Below are positions 18,619 through 27,434 of a stretch of DNA of 64,000 nucleotides, piece after piece; the first letter of the stretch is position 1, and every line of letters begins with the position of its first letter. The stretch is taken from the NCBI GenBank assembly GCA_035295845.1, contig DATGIF010000032.1, forward strand, positions 124,001 to 188,000, read 5' to 3'. Source of the DNA: Palsa-892 sp035295845 (GTDB taxonomy: Bacteria; Pseudomonadota; Alphaproteobacteria; Rhizobiales; Xanthobacteraceae). A program made the translations under genes and the position numbers. The notes beneath the pieces were generated by a model that was given only the letters and a program-made list of their open reading frames with translations, was not told the origin of the DNA and made no database searches.

Positions 18619-18623
18619 GGCGC

Positions 18624-20606
18624 TTATTCCGCCGGCGCCGGGATCGCGCGGCGCCGCGCGGGTTGCGGCGCGCCGATGCGGAAGCGGCGATCGCTAATGG
18701 AAAAAGCACCGCCGATCGCCATGACGACCCCGCCCAGCCAGATCAAGGCGACGAGCGGTTTCCAGTAGATGCGCGCCGACACGACACCGTCGGCCGTCTG
18801 ATCGCCGAGGCTCGCGTAGAGCTGGCCGAAGCCGAAGGTCTCGATCCCGGCTTCGGTCGTGGTTTGACCGTCGGCGATATAGGTGCGCTTCGCAGGCTCG
18901 AGCGTCGCGACCACAACGCCGCTTTTGCGCACCTCGAAGCGGCCGACCTGATCGCGCCAGTTGGGGCCCTGGCGGGGGATCAGCCCTTTGAACTGAAGTT
19001 CGAATTGCCCGATGGAGAACTGATCCCCCGCTTTCAGCGCGACGATGCGCTCCTCGCTCCAGCCGCCTTCGGCAACGATGCCGAGCAATACCACGCCGAT
19101 GCCGAAATGCGCGAGGAGCATTCCGAAAGCCGAACGCGGCAGGCCCGCGGCGCGGCCGAGCGAAACCGGAATAGGCTCGCGGAACAGTGCGATGCGATCG
19201 GCAAATTCGACGAGCGCGCCGGTCATCACATAGAGCGCGATCAGGAGGCCGACCACCGCCGGGAGCGGACCGCCGTTCACGAGCCATAGCGAAAGGCCCG
19301 CGACGGCGGCCGCAAGGGCGGCTGCGAAAACAAGGCGTTCGGCGACGCCCGCGAGATCGCCGCGCTTCCAGGCGAGCAAGGGGCCAGCCGGCATCAGCAC
19401 CAGCAGGCAAAGAAACAGCGGGCCGGCGGTGCGGTTGAAAAACGGCGCGCCGACCGAGATTTTCGCGCCCGTCAACGCTTCGAGCGCGAGCGGATAGAGC
19501 GTGCCGGTGAGAATCGTGGCGGCGGCGGCCGACAGAAACAGATTGTTGAGGACGAGCGCGCCCTCGCGCGAGACCGGCGCAAACAGGCCGCCCGGCCTCA
19601 GGAGCGGCGCGCGCCAGGCGAAGAGCGCAAGCGAGCCGCCGACGAACAACGTCAAAATCGCGAGGATGAACACGCCGCGGGCGGGATCATTGGCGAAGGT
19701 GTGGACCGAAGTGAGAACGCCGGAGCGCACCAGGAACGTGCCGAGCAGCGAAAGCGAGAAAGTGAGGATCGCGAGCAGCGTCGTCCAGATTTTCAGCGCG
19801 TCGCGCTTTTCCATCACCAGCGCCGAATGCAACAGCGCCGTGCCCGCGAGCCACGGCATCAGCGAAGCATTCTCGACCGGATCCCAGAACCAGTAGCCGC
19901 CCCAGCCGAGCTCGTAATAAGCCCAGTAGGAACCCATGGCGATGCCAAGCGTGAGAAAAATCCAGGCGGCGAGCGTCCACGGCCGCACCCAGCGTGCCCA
20001 GGCGGCGTCGACGCGGCCTTCGATCAAGGCGGCGATGGCGAAGGCGAAGGTGATCGAGAAGCCGACATAGCCGAGATAGAGAAGCGGCGGATGAATCGCG
20101 AGGCCGATGTCCTGCAGGATCGGATTGAGCTCACGCCCTTCCGCAGGCGGCGGGTCCAGACGCAGGAATGGGTTCGAGGTGGTGAGGATGAACAAGAGGA
20201 ATATCGCCGCGATCATCCCCTCGATGCCCAGGACATTGGCGCGCAGCCGCGCGGGCAGATTGCCGCCGAAGAACGCGACCAAAGCGGAAAAGAGCGCGAG
20301 CACCAGCACCCACAACAGCATCGAGCCTTCGTGATTTCCCCAAACGCCGGTCACTTTATAGAGAAGCGGCTGCGCCGAATGCGAATTGGCGTAGACGATC
20401 GCGACCGAAAAATCCGATTGCACATAGACCGCCACGAGTGCCGCGAAAGCGAAGGCAACAAAGCCCAGCCCGGCGAGCGCCATCGGCGCTGCGACGCGCA
20501 TCAAAACGAAGTCGCGCCTTGCCGCTCCCCACAGCGAGAGTCCCGCTTGCAGCGAGGCGAGCGCGAAGGCGAGCACGAGCGCGAAATGACCGAGTTCGGC
20601 GATCAT
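18624..20606 (-). CDS. ccmF: Heme lyase subunit CcmF (CycK)
   Basis: Large multi-span inner-membrane protein that takes heme from holo-CcmE and, with CcmH and CcmI, attaches it to apocytochrome c. The 660-residue sequence has about 15 hydrophobic segments and the WWD-type heme-handling motif WGGYWFWDPVENASLMPWL at about residue 235. The stop overlaps nothing; ccmH starts 5 bases later. Its ATG overlaps the ccmE stop by 4 bases, which indicates translational coupling in the cycHJKL order. Confidence 0.97.
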   Translation of the reverse strand: MIAELGHFALVLAFALASLQAGLSLWGAARRDFVLMRVAAPMALAGLGFVAFAFAALVAVYVQSDFSVAIVYANSHSAQPLLYKVTGVWGNHEGSMLLWVLVLALFSALVAFFGGNLPARLRANVLGIEGMIAAIFLLFILTTSNPFLRLDPPPAEGRELNPILQDIGLAIHPPLLYLGYVGFSITFAFAIAALIEGRVDAAWARWVRPWTLAAWIFLTLGIAMGSYWAYYELGWGGYWFWDPVENASLMPWLAGTALLHSALVMEKRDALKIWTTLLAILTFSLSLLGTFLVRSGVLTSVHTFANDPARGVFILAILTLFVGGSLALFAWRAPLLRPGGLFAPVSREGALVLNNLFLSAAAATILTGTLYPLALEALTGAKISVGAPFFNRTAGPLFLCLLVLMPAGPLLAWKRGDLAGVAERLVFAAALAAAVAGLSLWLVNGGPLPAVVGLLIALYVMTGALVEFADRIALFREPIPVSLGRAAGLPRSAFGMLLAHFGIGVVLLGIVAEGGWSEERIVALKAGDQFSIGQFELQFKGLIPRQGPNWRDQVGRFEVRKSGVVVATLEPAKRTYIADGQTTTEAGIETFGFGQLYASLGDQTADGVVSARIYWKPLVALIWLGGVVMAIGGAFSISDRRFRIGAPQPARRRAIPAPAE

Positions 20607-21049
20607 TGCTTGGCCGCGCCTTCCGGGCGCCAGACGCCCTTCGCTTTCAGCGCGTCGGCGACTTCCTTCGGCATGTAGCGCTCATCGTGCTTGGCGAGCA
20701 CGGTATCGGCATGAAAGACGCCTGCAGCGTCGAGCATGCCTTCGGCAATCACGCCTTGCTGCTCGCGGAAAAGATCCGGAAGCGCGCCGCGATAGATCAC
20801 CGGATAGCTGGCGTTGCCGTCGGTGACGTCGAAGCGCGCGGAAAGGCCTTCGCGCACGAGGCTTCCTTCCTTGACGAGACCGCCAATGCGAAGCCGCTTG
20901 CCGGTTTCGGCCGGTTTTGCCGCAAGCTCGCTGGGCGTGACGAAAAACACGATCGAGTCGCGGAGCGCGGCCAGTGCGAGCGCCGCGGCGAGCGAGAGCA
21001 CCGCGAGGGAAACGCCAATCAATACGAGACGCCGCTGCCGCCGGCTCAT
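20603..21049 (-). CDS. ccmE: Heme chaperone CcmE (CycJ)
   Basis: Periplasmic heme chaperone anchored by one N-terminal helix (about 7-29). It binds heme covalently through a His in the conserved HxxxY motif, here HDERY with His121 and Tyr125, at the end of an OB-fold (VTDGNASYPVIYRGALPDLF segment in the middle). At 148 residues it has the standard length. It overlaps ccmI by 4 bases upstream and ccmF by 4 bases downstream. Confidence 0.97.
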   Translation of the reverse strand: MSRRQRRLVLIGVSLAVLSLAAALALAALRDSIVFFVTPSELAAKPAETGKRLRIGGLVKEGSLVREGLSARFDVTDGNASYPVIYRGALPDLFREQQGVIAEGMLDAAGVFHADTVLAKHDERYMPKEVADALKAKGVWRPEGAAKQ

Positions 21050-21903
21050 GGCCGTCCGCTCTTCGGTTCTTCGCCGCCGGCTTCAAGGCGCGCGAGTGCG
21101 GTTCGAACCACGCCAAGCCACGGGGCGTCTTGCGGCGCATCGTTCACGAGCGCCTGCCAGATTGTTTTCGCGTCTTTCATTCGCCCATCCTGCTCGGCGG
21201 CAAGCCCGCGGTAGAAACGCGCCTTGGGATGATGCGCGTCGAGCGCGTTCGCGCGCTCGAAGGCGGCCAGCGCTTCGGCGGTCACCACGCCATTCGCGTC
21301 GGCGACGAGCGCTTCGCCGAGATCGGCTTCGCGGTCGGCGGTCGCGCCGAGCAAGCGCAGCGCATTTGCCCGCGCCTTCACGGCGTCGTTCGTTCGGCCG
21401 ATGCGGAGATAAATCGGCGCGAGGATTTCCCAGCCGCGTCCGTCATCGGGCTGTTCGGCGAGGCGCGACTCGACCCGGCTTATCAAGAGCGCCGCGTCCT
21501 GCTGCTCGGGCGGCGCGGCGAGGCGCGAATACAAGGGCGCACCGGGAAGCGCGGGCGAGCCGAGCAGCAAATAAAGACCGATGGCGATTGTCGGCAAACC
21601 CGCCAGTGCAATGAGGGCGGCAGCACGGCGGCGTGTGAGCGAATTTTCCGAGCGGTCCACCACCGCCGCCTGATCGGCGGCGAAAAGCAGCCGCCGGCCG
21701 ACCTCGGTACGGGCGGCTTCCGCCTCGGATTCGCCGATGAGATTGCGCGCGCGATCGCGCTCGATTTCCGCGAACTGATCCTGATAGACGGAAAGCCCGG
21801 TTTCCCGCGCGGGATCGGGATTCTCCCGCCGCTTGCCAAGCGGCCAAAGCACCGCAAGCACGGCGGCGGCCGTCATCAGAGCAAACAGAAGCCAGACGAG
21901 CAT
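21046..21903 (-). CDS. ccmI: Cytochrome c biogenesis protein CcmI (CycH)
   Basis: Apocytochrome c chaperone of the heme lyase complex. It starts with a membrane helix directly at the N-terminus, then a coiled region with YQDQFAEIERD typical of CcmI, a second membrane helix (about 95-112), and a periplasmic TPR-like domain rich in Ala/Leu helices (about 125-260). About 285 residues. Either ATG 21903 or GTG 21906 can start the gene; no clear ribosome binding site chooses between them. First gene of the cycHJKL set; the 117 bases upstream should hold the promoter. Confidence 0.92.
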   Translation of the reverse strand: MLVWLLFALMTAAAVLAVLWPLGKRRENPDPARETGLSVYQDQFAEIERDRARNLIGESEAEAARTEVGRRLLFAADQAAVVDRSENSLTRRRAAALIALAGLPTIAIGLYLLLGSPALPGAPLYSRLAAPPEQQDAALLISRVESRLAEQPDDGRGWEILAPIYLRIGRTNDAVKARANALRLLGATADREADLGEALVADANGVVTAEALAAFERANALDAHHPKARFYRGLAAEQDGRMKDAKTIWQALVNDAPQDAPWLGVVRTALARLEAGGEEPKSGRP

Positions 21904-22020
21904 CACAGAAGATCGTATGTTTTCGAAGCAAAGCCCAAGGGCCGCGGCCGCTCTTATTCCGCAAAGCGGCGCCGCTGTACATAGCGGGATTGGGCGCGGA
22001 TTGAGGCGGCGGCGCGGCGA

Positions 22021-23427
22021 TCAGCCTTGGGCGGCGCGGCGCTCGCTGTGGATGGCGACGTCGGCCGCTTTCGCCAGCAACTCGGCGTAACGGCGGCCGA
22101 AGATCTTGCTCGAAAAACGGACCGCGGCGTTCAATTGCGATTGGCGGAAGGCACGGTCCACGGACGAAGCGCTGCGCACGGAATCGAGAAGCGCCTGGGT
22201 CGCCGTATCGAGACAGGTTTCCAATTCGGACGAGAGCCGCAGGGTGATTTCGTTGAGCGCCACCTCGCCCGCGTGCATGCGGCACGCCGCCAGCACTTCG
22301 AGCGAAGCCTCCACGTCGGCGACTTCGTGCGGATCGATCACGCCGCCTGATCCGATCTCCTCCTTCGGGCGCGGGCGCAAAAGGCGGCGGACCTGGCCGG
22401 GCAAGCCGTCGATCTTCGCCCGCAGAAGTGCGGCCGTATCGGCGCGAAGCTGCGCGAGCTTCTTGCTCCAGCGGGTGCCGTCGGACACATCGATTTCCGC
22501 CGTAAGTCCGCGGGTGAGATCGTGGAAGCGCTTGATGCCGAGACAAATCTCCGGAACGGAATTCGCCCGCATGTCGGCGGCAAGGCGAACGGCGGCGCGC
22601 GCCGCCTCATCGACGATAAGATCGACCGCGAGCGCAAACGGCGTCTCGGCGATCTTCTTTGCGGAATCGGTTTCCAGGCACGCGACCACAAGCCGAAGGA
22701 GATGCACCGGCGCCGCGAGGCGGGACAGCAACAGCCCGAGGGCATAGGGAAAGACGTCCGGCCGTTTCAGCGCCGGGTTTTCGAATAACGCCTTCACGGC
22801 GTCGAGTTCGGCATCGGTGAGATTCTTGATCTCCGGAAGCCGCGCGGCGATCTCACGCAGCGGCCCGCGGACGTGGAAGATTGCCGCGATCTCCGCGGCC
22901 GCATCGAGCACGCGTTCGCCGCCGAGTTGCGAGATGAGCCTTTGCCGGCGCTTGCTGTCGCCGGCAACCGTTTGCAGTTCGCTTTCAAACGCGGCGAGCG
23001 CCTTGGTCTGGAAATCATAAACGAGACGCTCGGCCTCCGCGGCATTGCCGCTCGCGAGCGCCGCCGCGGTGGCGCGGACAAAGTTCCGCGCTTCCGCCGG
23101 CAAAAGGTCGCGCTCAAGCCAGGTCCAGATTCGCGGCAGGCTCGCGCGCGCGACCCGGCCTGGAATTTTCTCGGGGACTTCCTCGTCAACGAGGAACGGC
23201 TCGATGGGAAGGAAGAAACGCCGGTCGGGAGCGTCCAGGCGGTCGCTCACGCGGCGCGAGGCGCGCTGCTCGGCGCGCAGCTCTTCGAGAATAAGGTCGA
23301 GCCCGGGCAATTGCTCGCCCGCGAGCGCGCCGCGCTCGAGTTCGCGCAGCAAGAGCGCGCGCGCCTCGGGCGAAATTTCTCGCAGATATTGCCGAAGCCG
23401 CTCGACCGGCGACGTAGCGCCGCTCAT
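22021..23427 (-). CDS. Unknown, mostly helical cytoplasmic protein
   Basis: No family recognised. The protein has 468 residues from the ATG at 23427, which is preceded by GGGGGAT at a good distance; the frame itself is open to 23454. It has no signal peptide or membrane span. It is rich in Ala, Leu, Arg and Glu with regular helical periodicity, a basic proline stretch LLRPRPKEEIG near residue 365, and a C-terminal helical region. It lies between the FeuQ/lipoprotein block and ccmI on the same strand. The even coding pattern and length say it is a real gene; the function is unknown. Confidence 0.8.
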   Translation of the reverse strand: MSGATSPVERLRQYLREISPEARALLLRELERGALAGEQLPGLDLILEELRAEQRASRRVSDRLDAPDRRFFLPIEPFLVDEEVPEKIPGRVARASLPRIWTWLERDLLPAEARNFVRATAAALASGNAAEAERLVYDFQTKALAAFESELQTVAGDSKRRQRLISQLGGERVLDAAAEIAAIFHVRGPLREIAARLPEIKNLTDAELDAVKALFENPALKRPDVFPYALGLLLSRLAAPVHLLRLVVACLETDSAKKIAETPFALAVDLIVDEAARAAVRLAADMRANSVPEICLGIKRFHDLTRGLTAEIDVSDGTRWSKKLAQLRADTAALLRAKIDGLPGQVRRLLRPRPKEEIGSGGVIDPHEVADVEASLEVLAACRMHAGEVALNEITLRLSSELETCLDTATQALLDSVRSASSVDRAFRQSQLNAAVRFSSKIFGRRYAELLAKAADVAIHSERRAAQG

Positions 23428-23527
23428 CCGATCCCCCGATGCCGTGCAATTCACCCGCGCGCGAAGATAGGACGGGCGGCGTTAAGAGATCGTTTAGGTT
23501 TTCCACGCGGCCGAAAGCCGGTGCCGT

Positions 23528-23992
23528 TCAGCTGATGGCGCTCCAGGTGCCGTCGGGATTGCGGCAGGCGACGCCGCGGGCGGTCTGCGGCCGGCCCTGA
23601 ATATAAATCGTGTGGGTATATTCGCGGCAGCGCTCATAGCCGCCCTGCGCATAGGGAGGCCCGGCGACGATGGTCCCGTAGGCGCCGTGCTCGCCGTGCC
23701 AGCTGACCGGCGAGCCGGGGCCGCCATATTCGAGCGCTTGCATTTCCGCCATGTAGGCGCGGCGGCGATCTTCGGCATCGAGCGCATTGCCGATCGCCCC
23801 GCCGACGATGCCGCCGATGACAGCGCCGGCCAAGGCGGCGCCCGGTCCGCGCCCGGTGCCGGCGCCGATGAGGCCGCCGGCGAGCGCGCCGGTGGCAATG
23901 CCGGCGCCCGTCTTGGGACCGGGATCATCGGCGCAGCCGGCAACGACAAGCGCTAAGGCAAGGAAAATGGATTTGTCGGTGGCAGCCCGCAC
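23528..23992 (-). CDS. Glycine-zipper outer-membrane lipoprotein, 17 kDa antigen-like
   Basis: A 154-residue probable lipoprotein. The signal sequence ends in a lipobox LVVAGC (Cys20). It is followed by a glycine-zipper region with repeated GA/GG spacing (about 28-70: TGALAGGLIGAGTGRGPG and AGAVIGGIVGGAIGNALD), then a C-terminal domain with two Cys (CREYTHTI and VACRNPDGTW). This layout matches the Rickettsia 17 kDa surface antigen family. The C-terminal ACRxPDGTW ending is typical. The start is a GTG at 23992 with GAGGGG upstream. It is likely to sit in the outer membrane; no enzymatic role is expected. Confidence 0.85.
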   Translation of the reverse strand: MRAATDKSIFLALALVVAGCADDPGPKTGAGIATGALAGGLIGAGTGRGPGAALAGAVIGGIVGGAIGNALDAEDRRRAYMAEMQALEYGGPGSPVSWHGEHGAYGTIVAGPPYAQGGYERCREYTHTIYIQGRPQTARGVACRNPDGTWSAIS

Positions 23993-24075
23993 GAAGCCCC
24001 TCTCGCGTTCACGAAGTCGGAACGCTTCCGCTCGCGGATAGGCGCTGACGAATGGGGCGAAAGCTGGGCCCGCGC

Positions 24076-25452
24076 TTATGCCGCGGGCAATACGAGCTCC
24101 GCGCGCAAGCCGCCGATCGGTGCGCTGCCGAGCACAAGCTTGCCGCCGTAGAGGGTCGCGAGATCCGCGACGATCGAAAGGCCGAGCCCCGAGCCCGGCT
24201 TGTTCTCGTCGAGCTTGCGGCCACGGCTCGGAATTTGCTCGCGCGCTTCCGGCGACAGGCCAGGCCCGTCATCGTCGATGAGGACATGGAAGAAGGCGCG
24301 GTCGACGGGATGGCGGGGTTCCTCCCGGAACACCTCGATTTCGATGCGCGAGTTCGCCCATTTGCAGGCGTTGTCGACGAGATTGCCGAGCATCTCCTCG
24401 AAATCCTGACGTTCGCCGTGAAACTTCAAATCATCGTCGACGCCGCGCGTCGCGATGGTGAGCTCGCGGTCGTGGTGGATCTTCGGCATGGTACGCGCGA
24501 GCGCGTTCACGACCGGCGACACTTCGCTCACGGTTCCGACCACGGCGACGCGCGCGGCAAGCCGGGCGCGCTCGAGATGATGCTGGACCTGCTCGCGCAT
24601 GACCGAGACCTGCTCGCGCACCTTGTCGGCGGCGGGATCGTTGCGGACGGCCGCTTCGTTGAGGAGAACCGAAAGCGGCGTCTTCAGCGCATGCGCGAGA
24701 TTGCCGACATGGGTGCGCGCGCGATCGACGATTTCGCGGTTGGATTCGAGGAGCGCGTTCACTTCGCGCGCGAGCGGCGCGATTTCCTCGGGGAACTTGC
24801 CCTCGAGCCGCTCGGCGCGGCCGGCGCGCACGTCGGCGAGCGATTCCGAAAGGCGCGCGAGCGGCCTCAGGCCGAAGCGGACCTGAAACCAGACCGTGAA
24901 CACGAAGGCGATGCCCAGGATACCGAACGTGAAAACGAGCGCGTCGTTGAAATCGTCGCTGTCGTCGTCGATTTCATAGGCGTCGCCCGCGACCGCGACG
25001 AGAAAGCGGCCGTCCTCGCCCAAATCGACGATGCGCTCGAGCACGCGCAGCCGCTGCCCCTCGGGCCCGTCGACATAGCCTTCGCGATAGCCGCCAAGGC
25101 CCTCGACGATGCTCGCATCGGCGAGAATCGGCAGCCCCCCTTCGGGCACGGAACGCGACGCTTTGACTTCAACCTTGTCGCCGGAAATCCGCATGATCTG
25201 CCAATACCAGCCGGACAAGGGCTGCTCGAACAGCGGCTCGCCGAGCGCCGAGGGCTCCGGCAGGGCGCCCTTCGTTGTCAACGCCACATCGGCGACGATC
25301 GTCTTCAGATAAACGTTCAACCGCCGGTCGAAGGCGCGCTCCACCGAGCCGCGGTACAAGGTCGATAAGAGAACGCCGACAAGAAGGAGAATGGCGGCGC
25401 TGACCACCGTCGCGGTGATGAAGAGCCGCCGCGCAAGGGAATTAGCGTACAT
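24076..25452 (-). CDS. feuQ: FeuQ/PhoQ-like sensor histidine kinase
   Basis: A 458-residue sensor kinase: TM1 (9-31), periplasmic domain (32-170), TM2 (171-190), HAMP-like linker (191-245), HisKA with NLAHALKTPLSVL (His254), and an ATPase domain with NLVDNACKWA, DDDGPGLSPE and GSGLGLSIVADLATLYGG. A strongly acidic run lies at 160-170 just outside TM2 (7 Asp/Glu in 11), a place where PhoQ has its cation-sensing acidic patch. The ATG overlaps the regulator gene by 11 bases, so the two are a pair. The name comes from the partner, which closely resembles rhizobial FeuP. In S. meliloti FeuPQ controls export of periplasmic cyclic glucan. Confidence 0.85.
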   Translation of the reverse strand: MYANSLARRLFITATVVSAAILLLVGVLLSTLYRGSVERAFDRRLNVYLKTIVADVALTTKGALPEPSALGEPLFEQPLSGWYWQIMRISGDKVEVKASRSVPEGGLPILADASIVEGLGGYREGYVDGPEGQRLRVLERIVDLGEDGRFLVAVAGDAYEIDDDSDDFNDALVFTFGILGIAFVFTVWFQVRFGLRPLARLSESLADVRAGRAERLEGKFPEEIAPLAREVNALLESNREIVDRARTHVGNLAHALKTPLSVLLNEAAVRNDPAADKVREQVSVMREQVQHHLERARLAARVAVVGTVSEVSPVVNALARTMPKIHHDRELTIATRGVDDDLKFHGERQDFEEMLGNLVDNACKWANSRIEIEVFREEPRHPVDRAFFHVLIDDDGPGLSPEAREQIPSRGRKLDENKPGSGLGLSIVADLATLYGGKLVLGSAPIGGLRAELVLPAA

Positions 25453-26113
25453 TCGCAGGCGGATTGAGCAGATAGCCGAGACCGCGAACGGTCTGGATCA
25501 GATCGACGCCGAGCTTTTTGCGCAGACGGCCGACGAAGACTTCGATGGTGTTGGAATCGCGGTCGAAGTCCTGATCGTAAAGATGCTCGACGAGCTCGGT
25601 GCGCGAAACCACCCGCCCCATGTGGTGCATGAGATACGCGAGCAGCCGGTATTCATGCGAGGTGAGCCGGATCGGGTTGCCGTCGACGGAGACGCGGCCG
25701 GAGCGGGTATCGAGCCGGATCGGGCCGCAGCTCAATTCGCTGGTGGCGTGGCCGCTCGCGCGCCGCAAGAGCGCGCGGAGGCGCGCGAGCACTTCTTCCA
25801 TGTGGAAAGGCTTCGGCACGTAATCGTCGGCGCCGACGTCGAAGCCCTGCACCTTGTCGGACCAGCGGTCGCGCGCGGTCAGCACGATGACCGGCATTTT
25901 CTTGCCGGAGCGGCGCCAGGATTCGAGCACGGAAATCCCGTCCATTTTCGGGAGGCCAAGATCGAGCACGACCGCGTCGTAGGGCTCGCTCTCGCCGAGA
26001 AAATGGCCTTCTTCCCCGTCGAACGCGCGATCGACGGCATAGCCCGCATCGGTCAACGCCGCGCACAATTGGCGATTGAGATCGGGATCGTCCTCGACGA
26101 CCAGAAGGCGCAT
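25442..26113 (-). CDS. feuP: FeuP-like OmpR-family response regulator
   Basis: A 223-residue response regulator. The receiver domain has phospho-acceptor Asp51 (VVLDLGLPKMDG), and the signature stretch ARDRWSDKVQGFDVGADDY and KPFHMEEVLARLRALLRR. The winged-helix domain has LTSHEYRLLAYLMHHMG, the long conserved HLYDQDFDRDSNTIEVFVG and GRLRKKLGVDLIQTVRGLGY. From memory these blocks match FeuP of Rhizobium and Sinorhizobium very closely. It is the first gene of the feuPQ pair and is divergent from a secreted protease gene across 205 bases. Confidence 0.87.
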   Translation of the reverse strand: MRLLVVEDDPDLNRQLCAALTDAGYAVDRAFDGEEGHFLGESEPYDAVVLDLGLPKMDGISVLESWRRSGKKMPVIVLTARDRWSDKVQGFDVGADDYVPKPFHMEEVLARLRALLRRASGHATSELSCGPIRLDTRSGRVSVDGNPIRLTSHEYRLLAYLMHHMGRVVSRTELVEHLYDQDFDRDSNTIEVFVGRLRKKLGVDLIQTVRGLGYLLNPPANVR

Positions 26114-26318
26114 GGCTGAAATATGCTCCCCGACTCTGGCGGCAGTGTGCCAGCTTGCGGCCGCGCTGTCAGCTTACAGGCGCGTAATGTGAAGCGCCGC
26201 AAGGCGTTAGCCGCCGCGTGGTTAATACGCGGGGCGGTTATAGGCCGCGGGCGATGCGCGCCTCCCGCGGTTGACAGTCGAGGCGCGCGACTGCACCCCT
26301 TTCCCGCGGGAGAGGGAT

Positions 26319-27059
26319 ATGTACCGGCGTATGATCGGTTTTTTCGCGGCGGCTTTGATCGGGCTTTCGCCGGCGCACGCGATCAATGGCGGCAAGAACG
26401 CGCCGGCCGACATCGCGGCGCAAACGGTGCAGATCATATCGACGCGCGGTTCGATTTGTTCGGCGACGGTGATTGCGCGGGACCTCGTGCTCACCGCCGG
26501 CCATTGCGTGCAGCCGCGGGCGAATTACGCGATTTCGATCAGCGAAGGCTGGGGCGGATCGCGTGAAGTGCCGGTCGCGCGCATCGTGCTGCATCCGAAT
26601 TACGACCCGCACCAATTCGAGACGCGCAAGCCCTCGCCGGACATGGCGATCCTCAAGATGGCGGAGCCGCTGCCATCGCGCTTTCACCCGGCTAGAATCG
26701 CGAACGATCGCGCGCTGCCGAAGCCCGGCGACACTTTCACGCTCGCAGGTTACGGTTTTTCCGTCGATGGTGATCCCGACACCATCGGCAAGGTGCGGAG
26801 TATCACGCTGCCGGCGATCGGCACCACCGGCGGGATCATGGTGCGCGTTTCAGCCGGAGGCGGAAGCTCCGCCGGCGCCTGCACCGGCGATTCCGGCGGG
26901 CCGGCGTTTCGCGGCGAGGCGCTCGCCGCGGTGATCGGCTGGATCAACACGCCGGAAGGCCGCAATTGCGGATCGGTGACCGGCGCGACGCTCGTAGGGC
27001 TGCAGCACGACTGGATCGTTACGACCGCGCGGGCGCTGGGGGCGGCGATCAGAGAGTAA
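26319..27059 (+). CDS. Secreted trypsin-like serine protease
   Basis: A 246-residue S1-family protease with a signal peptide (1-21, ending SPAHA) and an INGGK start to the mature domain, like the IVGG of activated trypsins. The catalytic triad is complete: His62 in LTAGHC, Asp109 in DMAILK, Ser192 in CTGDSGGP. Two possible disulfides can be formed with Cys47/Cys63 and Cys188 plus a later Cys. The ATG at 26319 has GAGAGGG directly upstream; the longer in-frame start would remove the signal peptide from the N-terminus. A TTGACA hexamer lies at 26271, but I see no matching -10. Likely periplasmic or extracellular; target unknown. Confidence 0.9.
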   Translation: MYRRMIGFFAAALIGLSPAHAINGGKNAPADIAAQTVQIISTRGSICSATVIARDLVLTAGHCVQPRANYAISISEGWGGSREVPVARIVLHPNYDPHQFETRKPSPDMAILKMAEPLPSRFHPARIANDRALPKPGDTFTLAGYGFSVDGDPDTIGKVRSITLPAIGTTGGIMVRVSAGGGSSAGACTGDSGGPAFRGEALAAVIGWINTPEGRNCGSVTGATLVGLQHDWIVTTARALGAAIRE

Positions 27060-27107
27060 GGTGCCGCCTCTTTGCGGGCGCGTTAGATGAGACGCCCCGG
27101 ATTATTA

Positions 27108-27379
27108 TCATCCCATTTCCCGTTCCGTGACTTGCGTCCGAAATTTGACGCCGGCCTCGCGCTCGCGGCGCCACACGAGCCTGCACCGGCGCGAGACATG
27201 GCGAGACAGCAAAAGCAGAAATTCCCGCGGCAATTCGATTGCGGGATCGATCACGATGCGCGCGCCCGTGTGCGACAGGTCGTGACGACGCAATCCTGCC
27301 GCGGCGCGCGTTCGTCCGGCGCGAGCATGGCGCGGCACCCAACGCGGCGCCGGACCGATTTTCTCTGCTCTCGCACCAT
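27108..27379 (-). pseudogene. PilZ-domain gene with apparent frameshift
   Basis: The ATG at 27379 opens a frame whose first part reads as a PilZ N-terminus, with RKSVRRR (an RxxxR c-di-GMP motif) and RQDCVV. The continuation expected after CVV, namely DLSHTGARIVI (the DxSxxG motif), RRCRLVWRR and AGVKF, is in another frame from about 27281 down to 27108. Joining the two at 27282-27284, where one base seems to be missing, gives a normal PilZ protein of about 90 residues. An alternative single frame from a TTG at 27389 to 27108 keeps the second half but gives an atypical first half, with RWVPR as a possible RxxxR. It may be a pseudogene, a sequencing error, or a functional variant. Confidence 0.65.
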
Positions 27380-27415
27380 GATTGTTCAACTGGTTGTCGT
27401 CAAAACATCCGCCAT

Positions 27416-27434
27416 TTAACGTTGTGTTCGTTAA
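27416..27434. promoter_or_regulatory. Palindrome TTAACG-N7-CGTTAA between pilZ and DUF2336 genes
   Basis: Perfect 6-base arms separated by 7 bases in the AT-richest part of the divergent intergenic region, 27 bases from the pilZ start side and 25-58 bases from the possible DUF2336 starts. It has the form of an operator for a dimeric regulator. No known regulator consensus was matched with confidence. Confidence 0.45.

Noticed and set aside
26271..26299. TTGACA as the protease promoter
   Set aside because: No -10-like hexamer at 16-18 bases; the hexamer also sits in a small GC hairpin.
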